Shown piece by piece: positions 17,184 to 24,708 of a stretch of 64,000 nucleotides of DNA (position 1 is the stretch's first letter; each line of letters opens with the position of its first letter). Origin of the DNA: JACPDI01 sp035463475 (GTDB taxonomy: Bacteria; Acidobacteriota; Vicinamibacteria; Vicinamibacterales; 2-12-FULL-66-21); assembly GCA_035463475.1 (NCBI GenBank), contig DATHTE010000051.1, positions 124,001-188,000 on the forward strand, given 5' to 3'. Below the pieces are notes generated by a model. That model was not told the DNA's origin. It saw nothing but the letters and a program-made list of their open reading frames with translations, and searched no databases. Made by a program: the position numbers and the translations under genes.

Positions 17184-18737
17184 TCACCGCCTCGAGATAC
17201 CGCACTCCTTGATCTTGTTCAGGAGCGTCTTGTAGCTCACGCCGAGCAGTTGAGCCGCCTTGCGGCGGTTCCAGTGCACCTGACGCAGCGTGCGCTCGAT
17301 CGCGACGCGTTCGGCCTGCATCGCCGCCGCGCGCGCGACTTCCGCGAGCGATACCTGTCCGGAGGGCGCGTCCTCGGCGCCGGCATGCGCGTCGGTCGCC
17401 GGCGGCGCCGCGACGGCCGCGGTGCCGGCGGGCACCGCGGCCGCGCCATCGTGAGGCATCATCATGCCCACGGGCGAGGCGGGCGCCATCGCGTGGGGAT
17501 ACGCGGCCGCGCTGGCCAGCGCCGTCGCGCCCGCCATCACGAGCGCCGCGCGCTGCATGTTCCGCTCGATCTCGCGGATCACCAGCTGCTCGTCCTGCAG
17601 GATGACGATGCGCTTGATCATGTTCTCGAGCTCGCGGATGTTTCCGGGCCATTCGTAGTCCATGAACATCAGGCGCAGCTCGTCGCTGACCGGCCGCGCC
17701 GGCCGGTTGTATTTGCGCGCGTACTTGGCGAGGAAGAACTCGGTCAGGTGCTGGATCTCGTCGCGCCGCTCTCGGAGCGCCGGCACCAAGATCTCGATCA
17801 CCTTCAGCCGGTAGTACAGGTCCTCCCGGAACTCCCCCTTGAGCAGCATCACCTCGAGATCCCGGTTCGTCGCGGCGAGGATGCGCACGTCCACCATGAC
17901 GCGCTTGTTGCTCCCGAGCTTCGTGAACTCGCTGTCCTGGAGGACGTGCAGCAGCTTGGCCTGGAGCGCGGGCTTCATCTCGCCGATCTCGTCCATCATC
18001 AGCGTGCCGCCGTCCGCCTGCTCGAACTTCCCGATGCGCGTCATCGCCGCGCCGGTGAACGCCCCCTTTTCGTGCCCGAACAGCTCCGACTCCAGCAACT
18101 CGGAGGGGAGCGCGGCGCAGTTCACCTTCACGAAGGGCCGGTTCTTGCGCGTAGATCGCTGGTGAATCGCGCGCGCGACCAGCTCCTTGCCCACGCCGCT
18201 CTCGCCGCGTATCAGTACGGTGACGTCGCTGTCGGACACCTGCTCGATCACCTGCGCGATGCCGCGCATCTTCTCGCTGTTGCCCCAGACGGCCCGGTCC
18301 TGGTCGTCGCTGATCTGCTGCCGCAGCTCGCTGAGCTCGCTTACGAGGCGGTTCTTCTCGATGGCGTTCTTGATCGCGACGTCGAGCGCGATTTCCCCGA
18401 GCCCTTCCGGGTCGTCGGGCTTGACCAGGAAGTCGGCCGCGCCCAGGCGGACCGCCTCCACGATCGTCGACGCCTGGTTGCGTCCCGACAGCATGATGAC
18501 CTGCGATTCGGGCTTCGCGGTCTTCAGCGCGCGCAGCGTCGCGATACCGTCGAGCCCGGGCATCATCACGTCCAGCAGCACAACGTCGGGGGCCTCGTCG
18601 GCGCTTTTCACCGCGGCGAGCATCTCGTCGCCGCGCGTGTAGCATCGCGCTTCGTAACCGCGGAGCGACAGGAAGGTGCGCAGGTACGCCGCGAAGGCGG
18701 CATCGTCATCAACGATCGCCACGTAGGGTCGTTTCAC
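17184..18737 (-). CDS. NtrC-family response regulator (REC-AAA+-HTH), PrsR-like candidate
   Basis: The protein has 517 residues. The REC domain has acidic residues D10-D12, phospho-acceptor Asp56 in VVLLDVMMPG and Lys106 in FLVKPDD. The AAA+ domain has Walker A GESGVGKE (178-185), GAFTGA (225-230) and Walker B TLMMDEIGEM. A Fis-type HTH ends the protein (NRRKAAQLLGVSYKTLLNKI). Its HTH recognition helix closely resembles that of the neighbouring activator (15697-16953), so the two may share targets. In exosortase A systems an NtrC-type regulator (PrsR) with its kinase (PrsK) controls PEP-CTERM genes; the position here suggests the same role. No full-length cognate kinase is adjacent; the nearest is the small kinase at 22739-23422. 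An Ala-rich linker separates AAA+ and HTH. Confidence 0.94.
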   Translation of the reverse strand: MKRPYVAIVDDDAAFAAYLRTFLSLRGYEARCYTRGDEMLAAVKSADEAPDVVLLDVMMPGLDGIATLRALKTAKPESQVIMLSGRNQASTIVEAVRLGAADFLVKPDDPEGLGEIALDVAIKNAIEKNRLVSELSELRQQISDDQDRAVWGNSEKMRGIAQVIEQVSDSDVTVLIRGESGVGKELVARAIHQRSTRKNRPFVKVNCAALPSELLESELFGHEKGAFTGAAMTRIGKFEQADGGTLMMDEIGEMKPALQAKLLHVLQDSEFTKLGSNKRVMVDVRILAATNRDLEVMLLKGEFREDLYYRLKVIEILVPALRERRDEIQHLTEFFLAKYARKYNRPARPVSDELRLMFMDYEWPGNIRELENMIKRIVILQDEQLVIREIERNMQRAALVMAGATALASAAAYPHAMAPASPVGMMMPHDGAAAVPAGTAAVAAPPATDAHAGAEDAPSGQVSLAEVARAAAMQAERVAIERTLRQVHWNRRKAAQLLGVSYKTLLNKIKECGISRR

Positions 18738-19010
18738 GAGTCATGTCTCCGGTAAGCGGGGTTCAAACCAAACTGAGCCGTCAAGTCGAACCTCTGCCGT
18801 TATCGTCGTGTGGGCCGTCGTGAAGGGCCGTCGCGTGGGCAATTCACTACACATTTCGCCGCGTCCGTTGCCACAATGCATGGACCGCGCCAGCTCGGCT
18901 GAACAATTAAGGGTGCCGCGGGACCAAGGTTAGGTAAGCGCTGACGCACACGTTGTTATCGCGCTTCAGATCTTGGACGCAGCGCTCGCCGATCCGGCTT
19001 CCGGCCGCGC
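18738..19010. other. Divergent regulatory region between the NtrC-like regulator and the PEP-CTERM gene
   Basis: With the promoter and leader beyond it this 316-base stretch (18738-19053) holds no convincing gene. Visible structure includes a direct repeat GGGCCGTCG at 18812-18820 and 18825-18833. AAGTCGA at 18784-18790 resembles half-sites seen near the other sigma-54-like boxes. AT-richer patches lie around 18840-18910. It probably carries activator sites for the promoter at 19011-19026 and the promoter of the regulator gene, which I could not place. Confidence 0.4.
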
Positions 19011-19026
19011 TGGCACATCGCTTGAT
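19011..19026 (+). promoter_or_regulatory. Sigma-54-type promoter of the PEP-CTERM protein gene
   Basis: TGGCAC-ATCGC-TTGAT matches TGGCAC-N5-TTGC with exact spacing and one mismatch (A for the C of the -12 GC). Transcription would start near 19036, just before the ribosome-binding site GAGGTG (19041-19046). Confidence 0.55.
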
Positions 19027-19053
19027 GCTGTAGCACGCGTGAGGTGCGAACGA

Positions 19054-19293
19054 ATGAGGCGTCTGGTGATTGCGATGATGGCGGCTGCGGCGCTGGCGGC
19101 GCCGATGGCGGCTGCCGGTACCAGCGCGCCCACCGAGGCGGAGCCAATGCCTGCCGCCGCGCGCACAACGATCGTGGACCAGGCCGACGGCCCGCGCGCG
19201 CTGCCGCACGCGCCGGACCTGCCGGAAGAAGCCACGCTGGTGCTCATTGGCACCCTGCTGATCGGGTTTGCGGCCGCCGTAAGGCGAGCCTGA
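19054..19293 (+). CDS. Small secreted protein with PEP-CTERM-like sorting signal
   Basis: The 79-residue protein has a signal peptide (MRRLVIAMMAAAALAAPMAAA) and a short Pro/Ala/Glu-rich mature stretch. Its C-terminal sorting module is LPEEATLVLIGTLLIGFAA followed by AVRRA: motif, hydrophobic helix and arginine tail. This is the three-part layout of PEP-CTERM signals read by exosortases, with PEE in place of the usual PEP. The mature core is only about 35 residues, as in other tiny PEP-CTERM proteins encoded beside EPS loci. The ATG has GAGGTG 7 bases upstream. An in-frame upstream ATG at 18973 lies before the proposed transcription start and is less likely. The exosortase itself is not in this window. 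Confidence 0.75.
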   Translation: MRRLVIAMMAAAALAAPMAAAGTSAPTEAEPMPAAARTTIVDQADGPRALPHAPDLPEEATLVLIGTLLIGFAAAVRRA

Positions 19294-19305
19294 ATTCGGA
19301 CCGCA

Positions 19306-19355
19306 GTCCCAGCCGGGCGCGGCGGCGTATGTCCGACCAACCGCCGGCTGGGGAC
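19306..19355 (+). terminator. Stem-loop after the PEP-CTERM gene, possible terminator
   Basis: GTCCCAGCCGG (19306-19316) pairs with CCGGCTGGGGAC (19344-19355) with one bulge around a 27-base loop. There is no T-tract, so intrinsic termination is uncertain; it may simply protect the short upstream transcript's 3' end. Confidence 0.33.
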
Positions 19356-19480
19356 CGAACCGACGCGGGCGCGAACCGGGCGATATCCGGCGCGCCCGTT
19401 CTTTTCGCGCGATCTAGAGTGCGTCCACCAGCCCGTCCCGCCAGGTCGCGGCGTTCATCTTGCACCCGCCGAGCAAACAC

Positions 19481-20554
19481 ATGCGTATGCGGAAGGCGCT
19501 CAAGGCGCTCGCGCTGCGGTCGTCGAAGCGGCTCGGGCTGTTTACGTTCCTGAAGAACAGCGAGTGGCGCCGCCGGCGGCTTCTGGTGCTCTGCTATCAC
19601 GGTGTCTCGCTCGCTGACGAGCACCTGTGGAACCCGCCGCTCTACATCAGCCCATCGGACCTCCGCGCGCGCTTCGAGCTGCTGCGCGGCGGTGGCTATC
19701 GCGTGCTGCCGCTCGACGAGGCCATCCGCCGGCTGTACGCCCGCGAGTTGCCGCCGCGAAGCGTCGCGGTCACGTTCGATGACGGGTATCACGATTTCCA
19801 CGCGGCGGCCTGGCCGCTGCTGCGCGAGTTCGACTTTCCGGCCACCGTGTACCTGACGACGTTGCGCTGCGAGAGGAATTACCCGGTGTTCAACCTCGTC
19901 ACGTCGTACATGCTGTGGCGGGCGAGCGGCCGCATCGTCGAGACCTCACTGCCTGGTGCGGCGAGGCTCGATCTGAGAACGTCGCGGTCACGCACGGACT
20001 CCTGGAAGCGTGTGATGGCCGCGGCCTCGCATCGGCCGATCGGCGAGAAGCGCGATGTCGCGCGGGAGCTGGGTTCCGCTCTCGGCGTCGATTACGACGC
20101 GCTCGAGCGCAGGCGGATGTTGACGATCATGACTCCTGCGCAGGTGTCTGAGCTTGCGGCTGCCGGGCTCGACGTTCAGCTCCACACGCACTCGCACCAG
20201 ACGCCCGGCGACCGGGAGCTGTTCGAAGCGGAGATCGCGCGCAACCGCGAGCGCATCATTGCGTACACCGGCCGGCAGCCCAGGCACTTCTGCTACCCGA
20301 GTGGCATTTACGAGGCGCGGTTTCTGCCGTGGCTGGCGTCGGCGGGCGTCGTTTCGGCAACCACGTGCGATCCGGGTCTCGCCTCTGAGCGTTCCGACGC
20401 CCTGTTGCTGCCGCGGCTGGTGGATCATGCGGGCCTCAGCGCCGTGGAGTTCGAGGGCTGGCTGAGTGGCGCCGCGGCCCTCGCGCCGCAGAAGCCGGCG
20501 GAGCAGCCCCGCTCCGCTGCCGCCCCCGCCGCCGGCCGTCCCGCCGCCGCCTGA
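19481..20554 (+). CDS. Polysaccharide deacetylase (NodB-homology, CE4)
   Basis: The 357-residue protein has no clear signal peptide but a basic N-terminus. Its NodB domain has RRLLVLCYHGVS, the catalytic VTFDDGYHDFH (Asp100, Asp101), the metal-binding HTHSH (His235-His239) and RQPRHFCYPSG (the motif 3 Arg). It should remove N- or O-acetyl groups from a polysaccharide. Its place between the EPS operon and secreted beta-helix proteins suggests the EPS as substrate. The final 25 residues are Ala/Pro-rich and end at a REP-like palindrome. I used ATG 19481; ATG 19487 and a TTG at 19460 are in frame and no strong ribosome-binding site decides between them. No sigma-54-like box was seen upstream. 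Confidence 0.86.
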   Translation: MRMRKALKALALRSSKRLGLFTFLKNSEWRRRRLLVLCYHGVSLADEHLWNPPLYISPSDLRARFELLRGGGYRVLPLDEAIRRLYARELPPRSVAVTFDDGYHDFHAAAWPLLREFDFPATVYLTTLRCERNYPVFNLVTSYMLWRASGRIVETSLPGAARLDLRTSRSRTDSWKRVMAAASHRPIGEKRDVARELGSALGVDYDALERRRMLTIMTPAQVSELAAAGLDVQLHTHSHQTPGDRELFEAEIARNRERIIAYTGRQPRHFCYPSGIYEARFLPWLASAGVVSATTCDPGLASERSDALLLPRLVDHAGLSAVEFEGWLSGAAALAPQKPAEQPRSAAAPAAGRPAAA

Positions 20555-20590
20555 AAAACGGGGACAGTCCCCCGTTCTCTTTCCCCTTCT
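20555..20590. repeat. REP-like palindrome, GGGGACAGTCCCC type, copy 1
   Basis: AACGGGGACAGTCCCCCGTT (20557-20576) is an almost perfect palindrome starting directly after the deacetylase stop, followed by a TCTCTTTCCCC tract. Related copies lie at 22712, 31789, 32875 and 47508. On the plus strand the GC stem and T-rich tail could also serve as a terminator. Confidence 0.62.
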
Positions 20591-20616
20591 GTGATCGCAC
20601 GACAGATCTGTAAAGC

Positions 20617-20650
20617 AAATCCGACTTCAACCGACTTTCAAGTCAGATTT
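20617..20650. promoter_or_regulatory. Inverted repeat upstream of the first beta-helix gene, candidate activator site
   Basis: AAATCCGACTT (20617-20627) faces AAGTCAGATTT (20640-20650) with one mismatch, and CCGACTT recurs between them (20631-20637). The site is unusually AT-rich for this genome and lies 50-80 bases before the -24 element at 20699, fitting an enhancer-binding-protein site. AAGTC-type half-sites also occur near the other sigma-54-like boxes. Confidence 0.42.
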
Positions 20651-20698
20651 TGTGCCTGATTCTGGCCGCTCGGCCGCTGCGTGTGCGGCTGATGTGCG

Positions 20699-20713
20699 CG
20701 GCACCGTGCTTGC
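20699..20713 (+). promoter_or_regulatory. Sigma-54-type promoter of the first beta-helix gene
   Basis: CGGCAC-CGTGC-TTGC matches TGGCAC-N5-TTGC apart from its first base; both the -24 GG and -12 GC are present at correct spacing. Transcription would start near 20725, 62 bases before the ATG at 20787. Confidence 0.6.
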
Positions 20714-20786
20714 GGATGAGCCGGCGACGCACGCACGCGGGTGGCGTGCATCATTTCTTTATCCACGCCAGCCTCTCGAGGGCCAC

Positions 20787-22709
20787 ATGGGGCGTCGGTA
20801 TCCGTCCGCAGTCCTGTCGCTCCTCGTGTGCGCGTCCGCCGCCACGACGGCCGCGCAGACAACCATCTACCTTCAGGCGGGCGAGAACCTCCAGGCGGCG
20901 CTCAACGCCGCGCAGCCGGGAGACACCATCCTTCTGCAGCCAGGCGCGACGTTCACGGGTGATTTCGTGCTGCCGGTGAAGAGCGGTGCGGAGTTCATCA
21001 CGGTCCGATCGGCGGCGCCCGACGCGAATCTGCCTGCCGACCAGGAACGTGTCACGCCAGCGATGGCGCCCCTCTTCCCGCGGCTCGTGTCCGGCAGCTC
21101 CGCGCCCGCCGTGCGCACTGCGCCCGGTGCGCACCACTGGCGGCTGCAGTTTCTCGAGCTGGGCGCCAACCACAAGGGGTACGGCGAGATCCTCGCCATC
21201 GGCGACGGCGGCGCCGCGCAGAACGATCTCTCGCTCGTGCCGTACGCGATCGTGATCGACCGCGTGTACATCCACGGCGACCCGCTCCTCGGCCAGAAGC
21301 GCGGCATCGCGCTGAACGGCCGTGACATCACCATCCGCGGCTCGCACATCAGCGACATCAAGGCGGTGGGGCAGGACAGCCAGGCGATCGGTGGATGGAA
21401 CGGTCCGGGGCCTTACCTGGTCGAGAACAACTACGTGGAGGCCGCCGGCGAGAACTTCCTGCTCGGCGGCGCGGATCCGTCGATTCCGGGCCTGGTGGCG
21501 GAACGCGTGGTCGTGCGGCGCAATAGGTTCTCCCGACCCGTGAGCTGGCGCGAACCGATTGTGCCGGCGCCCGCCGGCGTCGCCGCGACGGCATCAGCCA
21601 GCGGCGGCGTACTGACGGGCGGGACCTACGCCTACCGCATCGTGGCGCGCCGACCTGCCGGGCAGACGAACATCGCGCAGTCTCCGGCGTCCTCCGAGGT
21701 GACCGCCGTGCTGCCGGCAGGGACCGTGAGCGGCTCGGTCACGGTTTCCTGGGAGGCGGTCCCGCACGCAACCGGGTACGACGTCTACGGACGGACATCC
21801 GGAGCACAGACGCTCCGCTGGCAGGCGACGGGGACGGATTTCACCGACAGCGGCGCGGCAGGGACGGTGGCGACCGTCCCCACATCAGCCGGCACCAAGT
21901 GGTCCGTCAAGAACGTGTTCGAGCTGAAGAACGCGCGCACTGTGACCGTCGAGTACAACACGTTCGAACACAACTGGGAGGCGGGCCAGGCCGGCTACGC
22001 GATCGTCTTCACGCCTCGCAACCAGGACGGCGGGTGCACCTGGTGCGTCGTTGAGGACGTGCAGTTCCAGTACAACATCGTCCGGCACACGGCCGCGGCG
22101 ATCAACATCCTCGGCTATGACAACGAGCATCCGAGCCAGCAGACGCGCGATATCCTCATTCGGCACAACCTGCTGTACGACGTCAATAAGACCGCGTGGG
22201 GCGGGAACGGCTACTTCCTGCTGCTCGGCGACGAACCGCGCGACATCGTCGTCGATCACAATACGATCGTGCACACCGGCACCACCGTGGTGTACGCCTA
22301 TGGTGGCACGGCGGCGGACCCGCGCGAGATCCTCGGCTTCCGGTTCACCAACAACATCGCGCGGCACAACAGCTACGGCCTGTGGAGCACCTTCTTTACG
22401 TACGGCACGGCCGCGCTGAACGGCTACTATCCTGGCGCGACCGTTGCGGGCAATCTCCTGGCGAGCGGCGCAAGCTCGAAGTATCCCGCCGGCAACTACT
22501 TCTACAGCGACTTCGACGGGCAGTTCGCGGCCGCGGGCGCGGACGATTACCACCTGGCGGCGGACAGCCCGCTGCGCGGCGCGGGAACGGATGGCCTGAA
22601 TGCCGGCGCCGACATCGACGGGCTCCTCGCGGGCATCGCCGGGACGCCCGTAGGCGTCGGCCTGCCGCGTCCCCCCGCGGCGCCCCGGAACGTTCGAATC
22701 GGCCGATGA
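20787..22709 (+). CDS. Secreted right-handed beta-helix protein with an inserted fibronectin-like domain
   Basis: The 640-residue protein has a signal peptide (MGRRYPSAVLSLLVCASAATTAAQ). Then comes YLQAGENLQAALNAAQPGDT, the standard opening of pectate-lyase-like parallel beta-helices, and many turns with repeated asparagine and VxxNxF motifs (VENNYVEAAGENFLLGGA, VEYNTFEHNWEAGQ). This suggests a polysaccharide lyase or hydrolase, or a carbohydrate-binding surface protein; catalytic residues cannot be assigned. A segment of about 115 residues (about 255-370, PAPAGVAATASASGG to TVPTSAGTK) interrupts the helix and looks like a fibronectin type III module (SVTVSWEAVPHATGYDVYGR). The paralogue at 25339 lacks it. 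No C-terminal sorting signal is visible; the tail is Pro-rich. Confidence 0.85.
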   Translation: MGRRYPSAVLSLLVCASAATTAAQTTIYLQAGENLQAALNAAQPGDTILLQPGATFTGDFVLPVKSGAEFITVRSAAPDANLPADQERVTPAMAPLFPRLVSGSSAPAVRTAPGAHHWRLQFLELGANHKGYGEILAIGDGGAAQNDLSLVPYAIVIDRVYIHGDPLLGQKRGIALNGRDITIRGSHISDIKAVGQDSQAIGGWNGPGPYLVENNYVEAAGENFLLGGADPSIPGLVAERVVVRRNRFSRPVSWREPIVPAPAGVAATASASGGVLTGGTYAYRIVARRPAGQTNIAQSPASSEVTAVLPAGTVSGSVTVSWEAVPHATGYDVYGRTSGAQTLRWQATGTDFTDSGAAGTVATVPTSAGTKWSVKNVFELKNARTVTVEYNTFEHNWEAGQAGYAIVFTPRNQDGGCTWCVVEDVQFQYNIVRHTAAAINILGYDNEHPSQQTRDILIRHNLLYDVNKTAWGGNGYFLLLGDEPRDIVVDHNTIVHTGTTVVYAYGGTAADPREILGFRFTNNIARHNSYGLWSTFFTYGTAALNGYYPGATVAGNLLASGASSKYPAGNYFYSDFDGQFAAAGADDYHLAADSPLRGAGTDGLNAGADIDGLLAGIAGTPVGVGLPRPPAAPRNVRIGR

Positions 22710-22711
22710 AA

Positions 22712-22736
22712 GAACGCGGACTGTCCCCGTTTTTGG
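22712..22736. repeat. REP-like element, GGGGACAGTCCCC type, copy 2 (half)
   Basis: GAACGCGGACTGTCCCCGTT followed by TTT lies directly after the beta-helix gene stop and just before the convergent kinase gene stop. It is a degenerate single arm pair of the family seen at 20555 and 32875, and provides the only sequence between two convergent genes. Confidence 0.45.
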
Positions 22737-22738
22737 GC

Positions 22739-23422
22739 TCAGCTCAACGGCAGCTCAATCACACCGCCCGACTTCTGTCGCTCGCCCGGCAGCGCCAGTA
22801 ACCGGCCGCCGTGCATCTCGACGACGCGCCGCGCAAGGGGCAGGGAGAGGCCGCACCCCCCGCGCCACTCGTCGAAAGGCCCGAGCGAATCGGCGCTCGC
22901 CTCCTTCAGCGCGGCGGCGATCGACGCGGTCCCGAGCGCGATCCACGCCACGCGCGCGCCGTTTTTTGCTCGCGAGGCCGCCGCGATCACCAGGTCGCTG
23001 CCGTCGATGATCTCGCGTCGCAGCGCGAACACGATCGCCTCGATAGTGCGGCGCAGCCTCGCGGCGTCCCCCGTGACCGGAAGCGGCTCGGAGGACTCGT
23101 CGATGACGATCCCGGCCTGTCCTTCGCAGGCGGGGGTCCTTCCGATTTCCTGGAGGATGGCCCCCAGCTCGGCTGTCCCCTCCGAGAGGCTTTGCCGGCC
23201 GTCGTGCAGCTGCCCGAGCTCACTCATCTCCGAGATGAGCGCCGAGAGGCGGCCGCAGGACTTCTCGGCCTCCTCGAGCAGCCGTCGCTGGTTCGGTGCC
23301 AGCGGACCGGCGCGGTCGCGCAGGAGCATGCGAAGGTAGCCGGCCACAACCGTCACCGGCGTCCGGAACTCGTGGACCGCCAGCGAGAGCAGCCGCGGCC
23401 AGTTGGAAACCCCGTTGTGCAC
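22739..23422 (-). CDS. Small soluble histidine kinase with eroded ATPase domain
   Basis: The 227-residue protein has no membrane helix or sensor domain. Its HisKA domain has an H-box LAVHEFRTPVTVVAGYL (His at about residue 17) and a second dimerisation helix. The following HATPase region is degenerate: where the N-box should read NLLxNA it has IEAIVFALRREI, no DxGxG G1 box is visible, and only a G2-like GGCGLSLPLARRVVEMHGG remains. It probably dimerises and could be phosphorylated but may not bind ATP normally. It could be a phosphotransfer partner for a nearby regulator. The start is a GTG at 23422; the gene is divergent from msrP with 53 bases between. Confidence 0.72.
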   Translation of the reverse strand: MHNGVSNWPRLLSLAVHEFRTPVTVVAGYLRMLLRDRAGPLAPNQRRLLEEAEKSCGRLSALISEMSELGQLHDGRQSLSEGTAELGAILQEIGRTPACEGQAGIVIDESSEPLPVTGDAARLRRTIEAIVFALRREIIDGSDLVIAAASRAKNGARVAWIALGTASIAAALKEASADSLGPFDEWRGGCGLSLPLARRVVEMHGGRLLALPGERQKSGGVIELPLS

Positions 23423-23475
23423 GCCGACATCTTAATATGTGTACAGCCGCAGCCCCACGCTGCACGGGGGAACGA

Positions 23476-24429
23476 ATGCTCATCCGCCGCGCGCCAGACG
23501 TCCGCGCCTCGGAGATTACCGAGGAGCGCCTGTATTTGAGTCGACGCGAGTTCATGAAAACGGCCGGCGCCCTGGTCGCCGCCGCCGGCGGCGCGCTCGC
23601 GGCGACAGCGCCGCTCGCGGCGCAGACGCCCATCCCCACTTATCGCAAGCTGCCCTTCGGACCGTTTCACACTAACGAGGGGCTGAACTCGTTCGAAGAG
23701 ATCACCAGCTACAACAACTTCTATGAGTTCGGCAGCGACAAGAGCGATCCTCAGCGGTACGGCGGGCGGCTGAAGACGCGCCCCTGGACCGTCAAAGTCG
23801 AGGGGCACTGCGCGCGGCAGGGGGACTACGACCTCGACGATCTCAGCAGGCCGGACACGCTCGAAGAGCGCGTGTACCGGCTGCGCTGCGTCGAGGCCTG
23901 GTCGATGGTGATCCCGTGGATCGGCGTGCCGCTCGCCACCCTGATCAAGCGCTTCGAGCCCACCGGACGGGCGAAGTTCGTGGAGTTCACGACGCTGTAT
24001 CGGCCGACCGAGATGATCGGCCAGCAGACGAACATCCTCGACTGGCCCTACGTCGAGGGCTTGAGGCTCGACGAGGCGACGCACCCGCTGACGATCCTCG
24101 CGTCGGGTCTGTACGGCAAGACGTTGATGAACCAGAACGGCGCGCCGCTGCGGCTGGTCGTCCCGTGGAAGTACGGCTTCAAGAGCATCAAATCGATCGT
24201 GCGGATCCGCTTCGTCGAGAAGCAGCCGGTCAACACCTGGCAGCGCATGACGCCGAACGAGTACGGATTTTACTCGAACGTGAACCCGAGCGTGGATCAT
24301 CCCCGCTGGAGCCAGAAGCGCGAGCGTCGCATCGGCGAGTTCCGCCGCCGCGAGACGCTCATGTTCAACGGGTACGCCGACGAGGTGGCGAGCCTCTACG
24401 CGGGGATGGACTTGAAGCGGAACTACTAG
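23476..24429 (+). CDS. msrP: Protein-methionine-sulfoxide reductase catalytic subunit MsrP (YedY)
   Basis: This 317-residue molybdopterin enzyme of the sulfite oxidase fold repairs oxidised methionines in periplasmic proteins. A twin-arginine signal lies at residues 22-50 (SRREFMKTAGALVAAAGG). The mature part has NNFYEFGSDKSDP, the molybdenum ligand Cys138 in RLRCVEAWSMVIPWIGVPL, and C-terminal PWKYGFKSIKSIVRIRF and NEYGFYSNVNP. All are standard MsrP features, and the length matches the family. The ATG at 23476 is preceded by ACGGGGGAACGA. The membrane partner MsrQ follows after a 279-base gap that holds a structured element. moaA for the cofactor lies 10 kb downstream. Confidence 0.93.
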   Translation: MLIRRAPDVRASEITEERLYLSRREFMKTAGALVAAAGGALAATAPLAAQTPIPTYRKLPFGPFHTNEGLNSFEEITSYNNFYEFGSDKSDPQRYGGRLKTRPWTVKVEGHCARQGDYDLDDLSRPDTLEERVYRLRCVEAWSMVIPWIGVPLATLIKRFEPTGRAKFVEFTTLYRPTEMIGQQTNILDWPYVEGLRLDEATHPLTILASGLYGKTLMNQNGAPLRLVVPWKYGFKSIKSIVRIRFVEKQPVNTWQRMTPNEYGFYSNVNPSVDHPRWSQKRERRIGEFRRRETLMFNGYADEVASLYAGMDLKRNY

Positions 24430-24449
24430 CAGCGAACTACTCGTCCGGT

Positions 24450-24670
24450 TGCCAGAGGCGCGGGCGCGGCCCTGCGAACGGGTTCTGCACGCGGGAACGC
24501 TTGCTCCGGCGATCTGTCCACAGCAAACGTGTTGCCCCAGGGGCGACGACGTGGTGCCGCGCCGTCCCAAGCGAGCGGGGCGGCCGCGAGCGCCTGGCAT
24601 CGACAAGCCCCCGGCGAGGCGAGTTCCGGGCCGCGGAACCCGTTCGCGGGCATCGCCCGCGCCTCCGGCA
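24450..24670 (+). ncRNA. Structured RNA candidate, copy A (between msrP and msrQ)
   Basis: Long nested inverted repeats fold this gap into a rod with a multi-branch head. The outer stem pairs 24451-24466 with 24654-24669 (15 of 16). The inner closing stem pairs 24474-24488 with 24633-24647 (15 pairs counting one G-U). A short P2 pairs GGAAC 24494-24498 with GTTCC 24623-24627. A hairpin around 24527-24552 and another at 24561-24584 complete the head. Copy B at 39969-40102 shares GTC(C/T)ACAGCA, CGACAAGCC and the closing-stem sequence, while the hairpins differ in sequence but still pair. Three G-U pairs fit only the plus-strand transcript. No known family is recognised; a 6S-like RNA, riboswitch or mobile-element RNA remain possible. 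Confidence 0.5.
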
Positions 24671-24708
24671 GGTCAGGCCGGCGGGCGTGGGCATCATGGG
24701 GGATATCG

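Noticed and set aside
18738..18775. Possible sigma-54 box upstream of the NtrC-like regulator on the minus strand
   Set aside because: TGGTTTGAACCCCGCTT keeps the GG and GC spacing, but the rest of the consensus is poor; too weak to list as a promoter.
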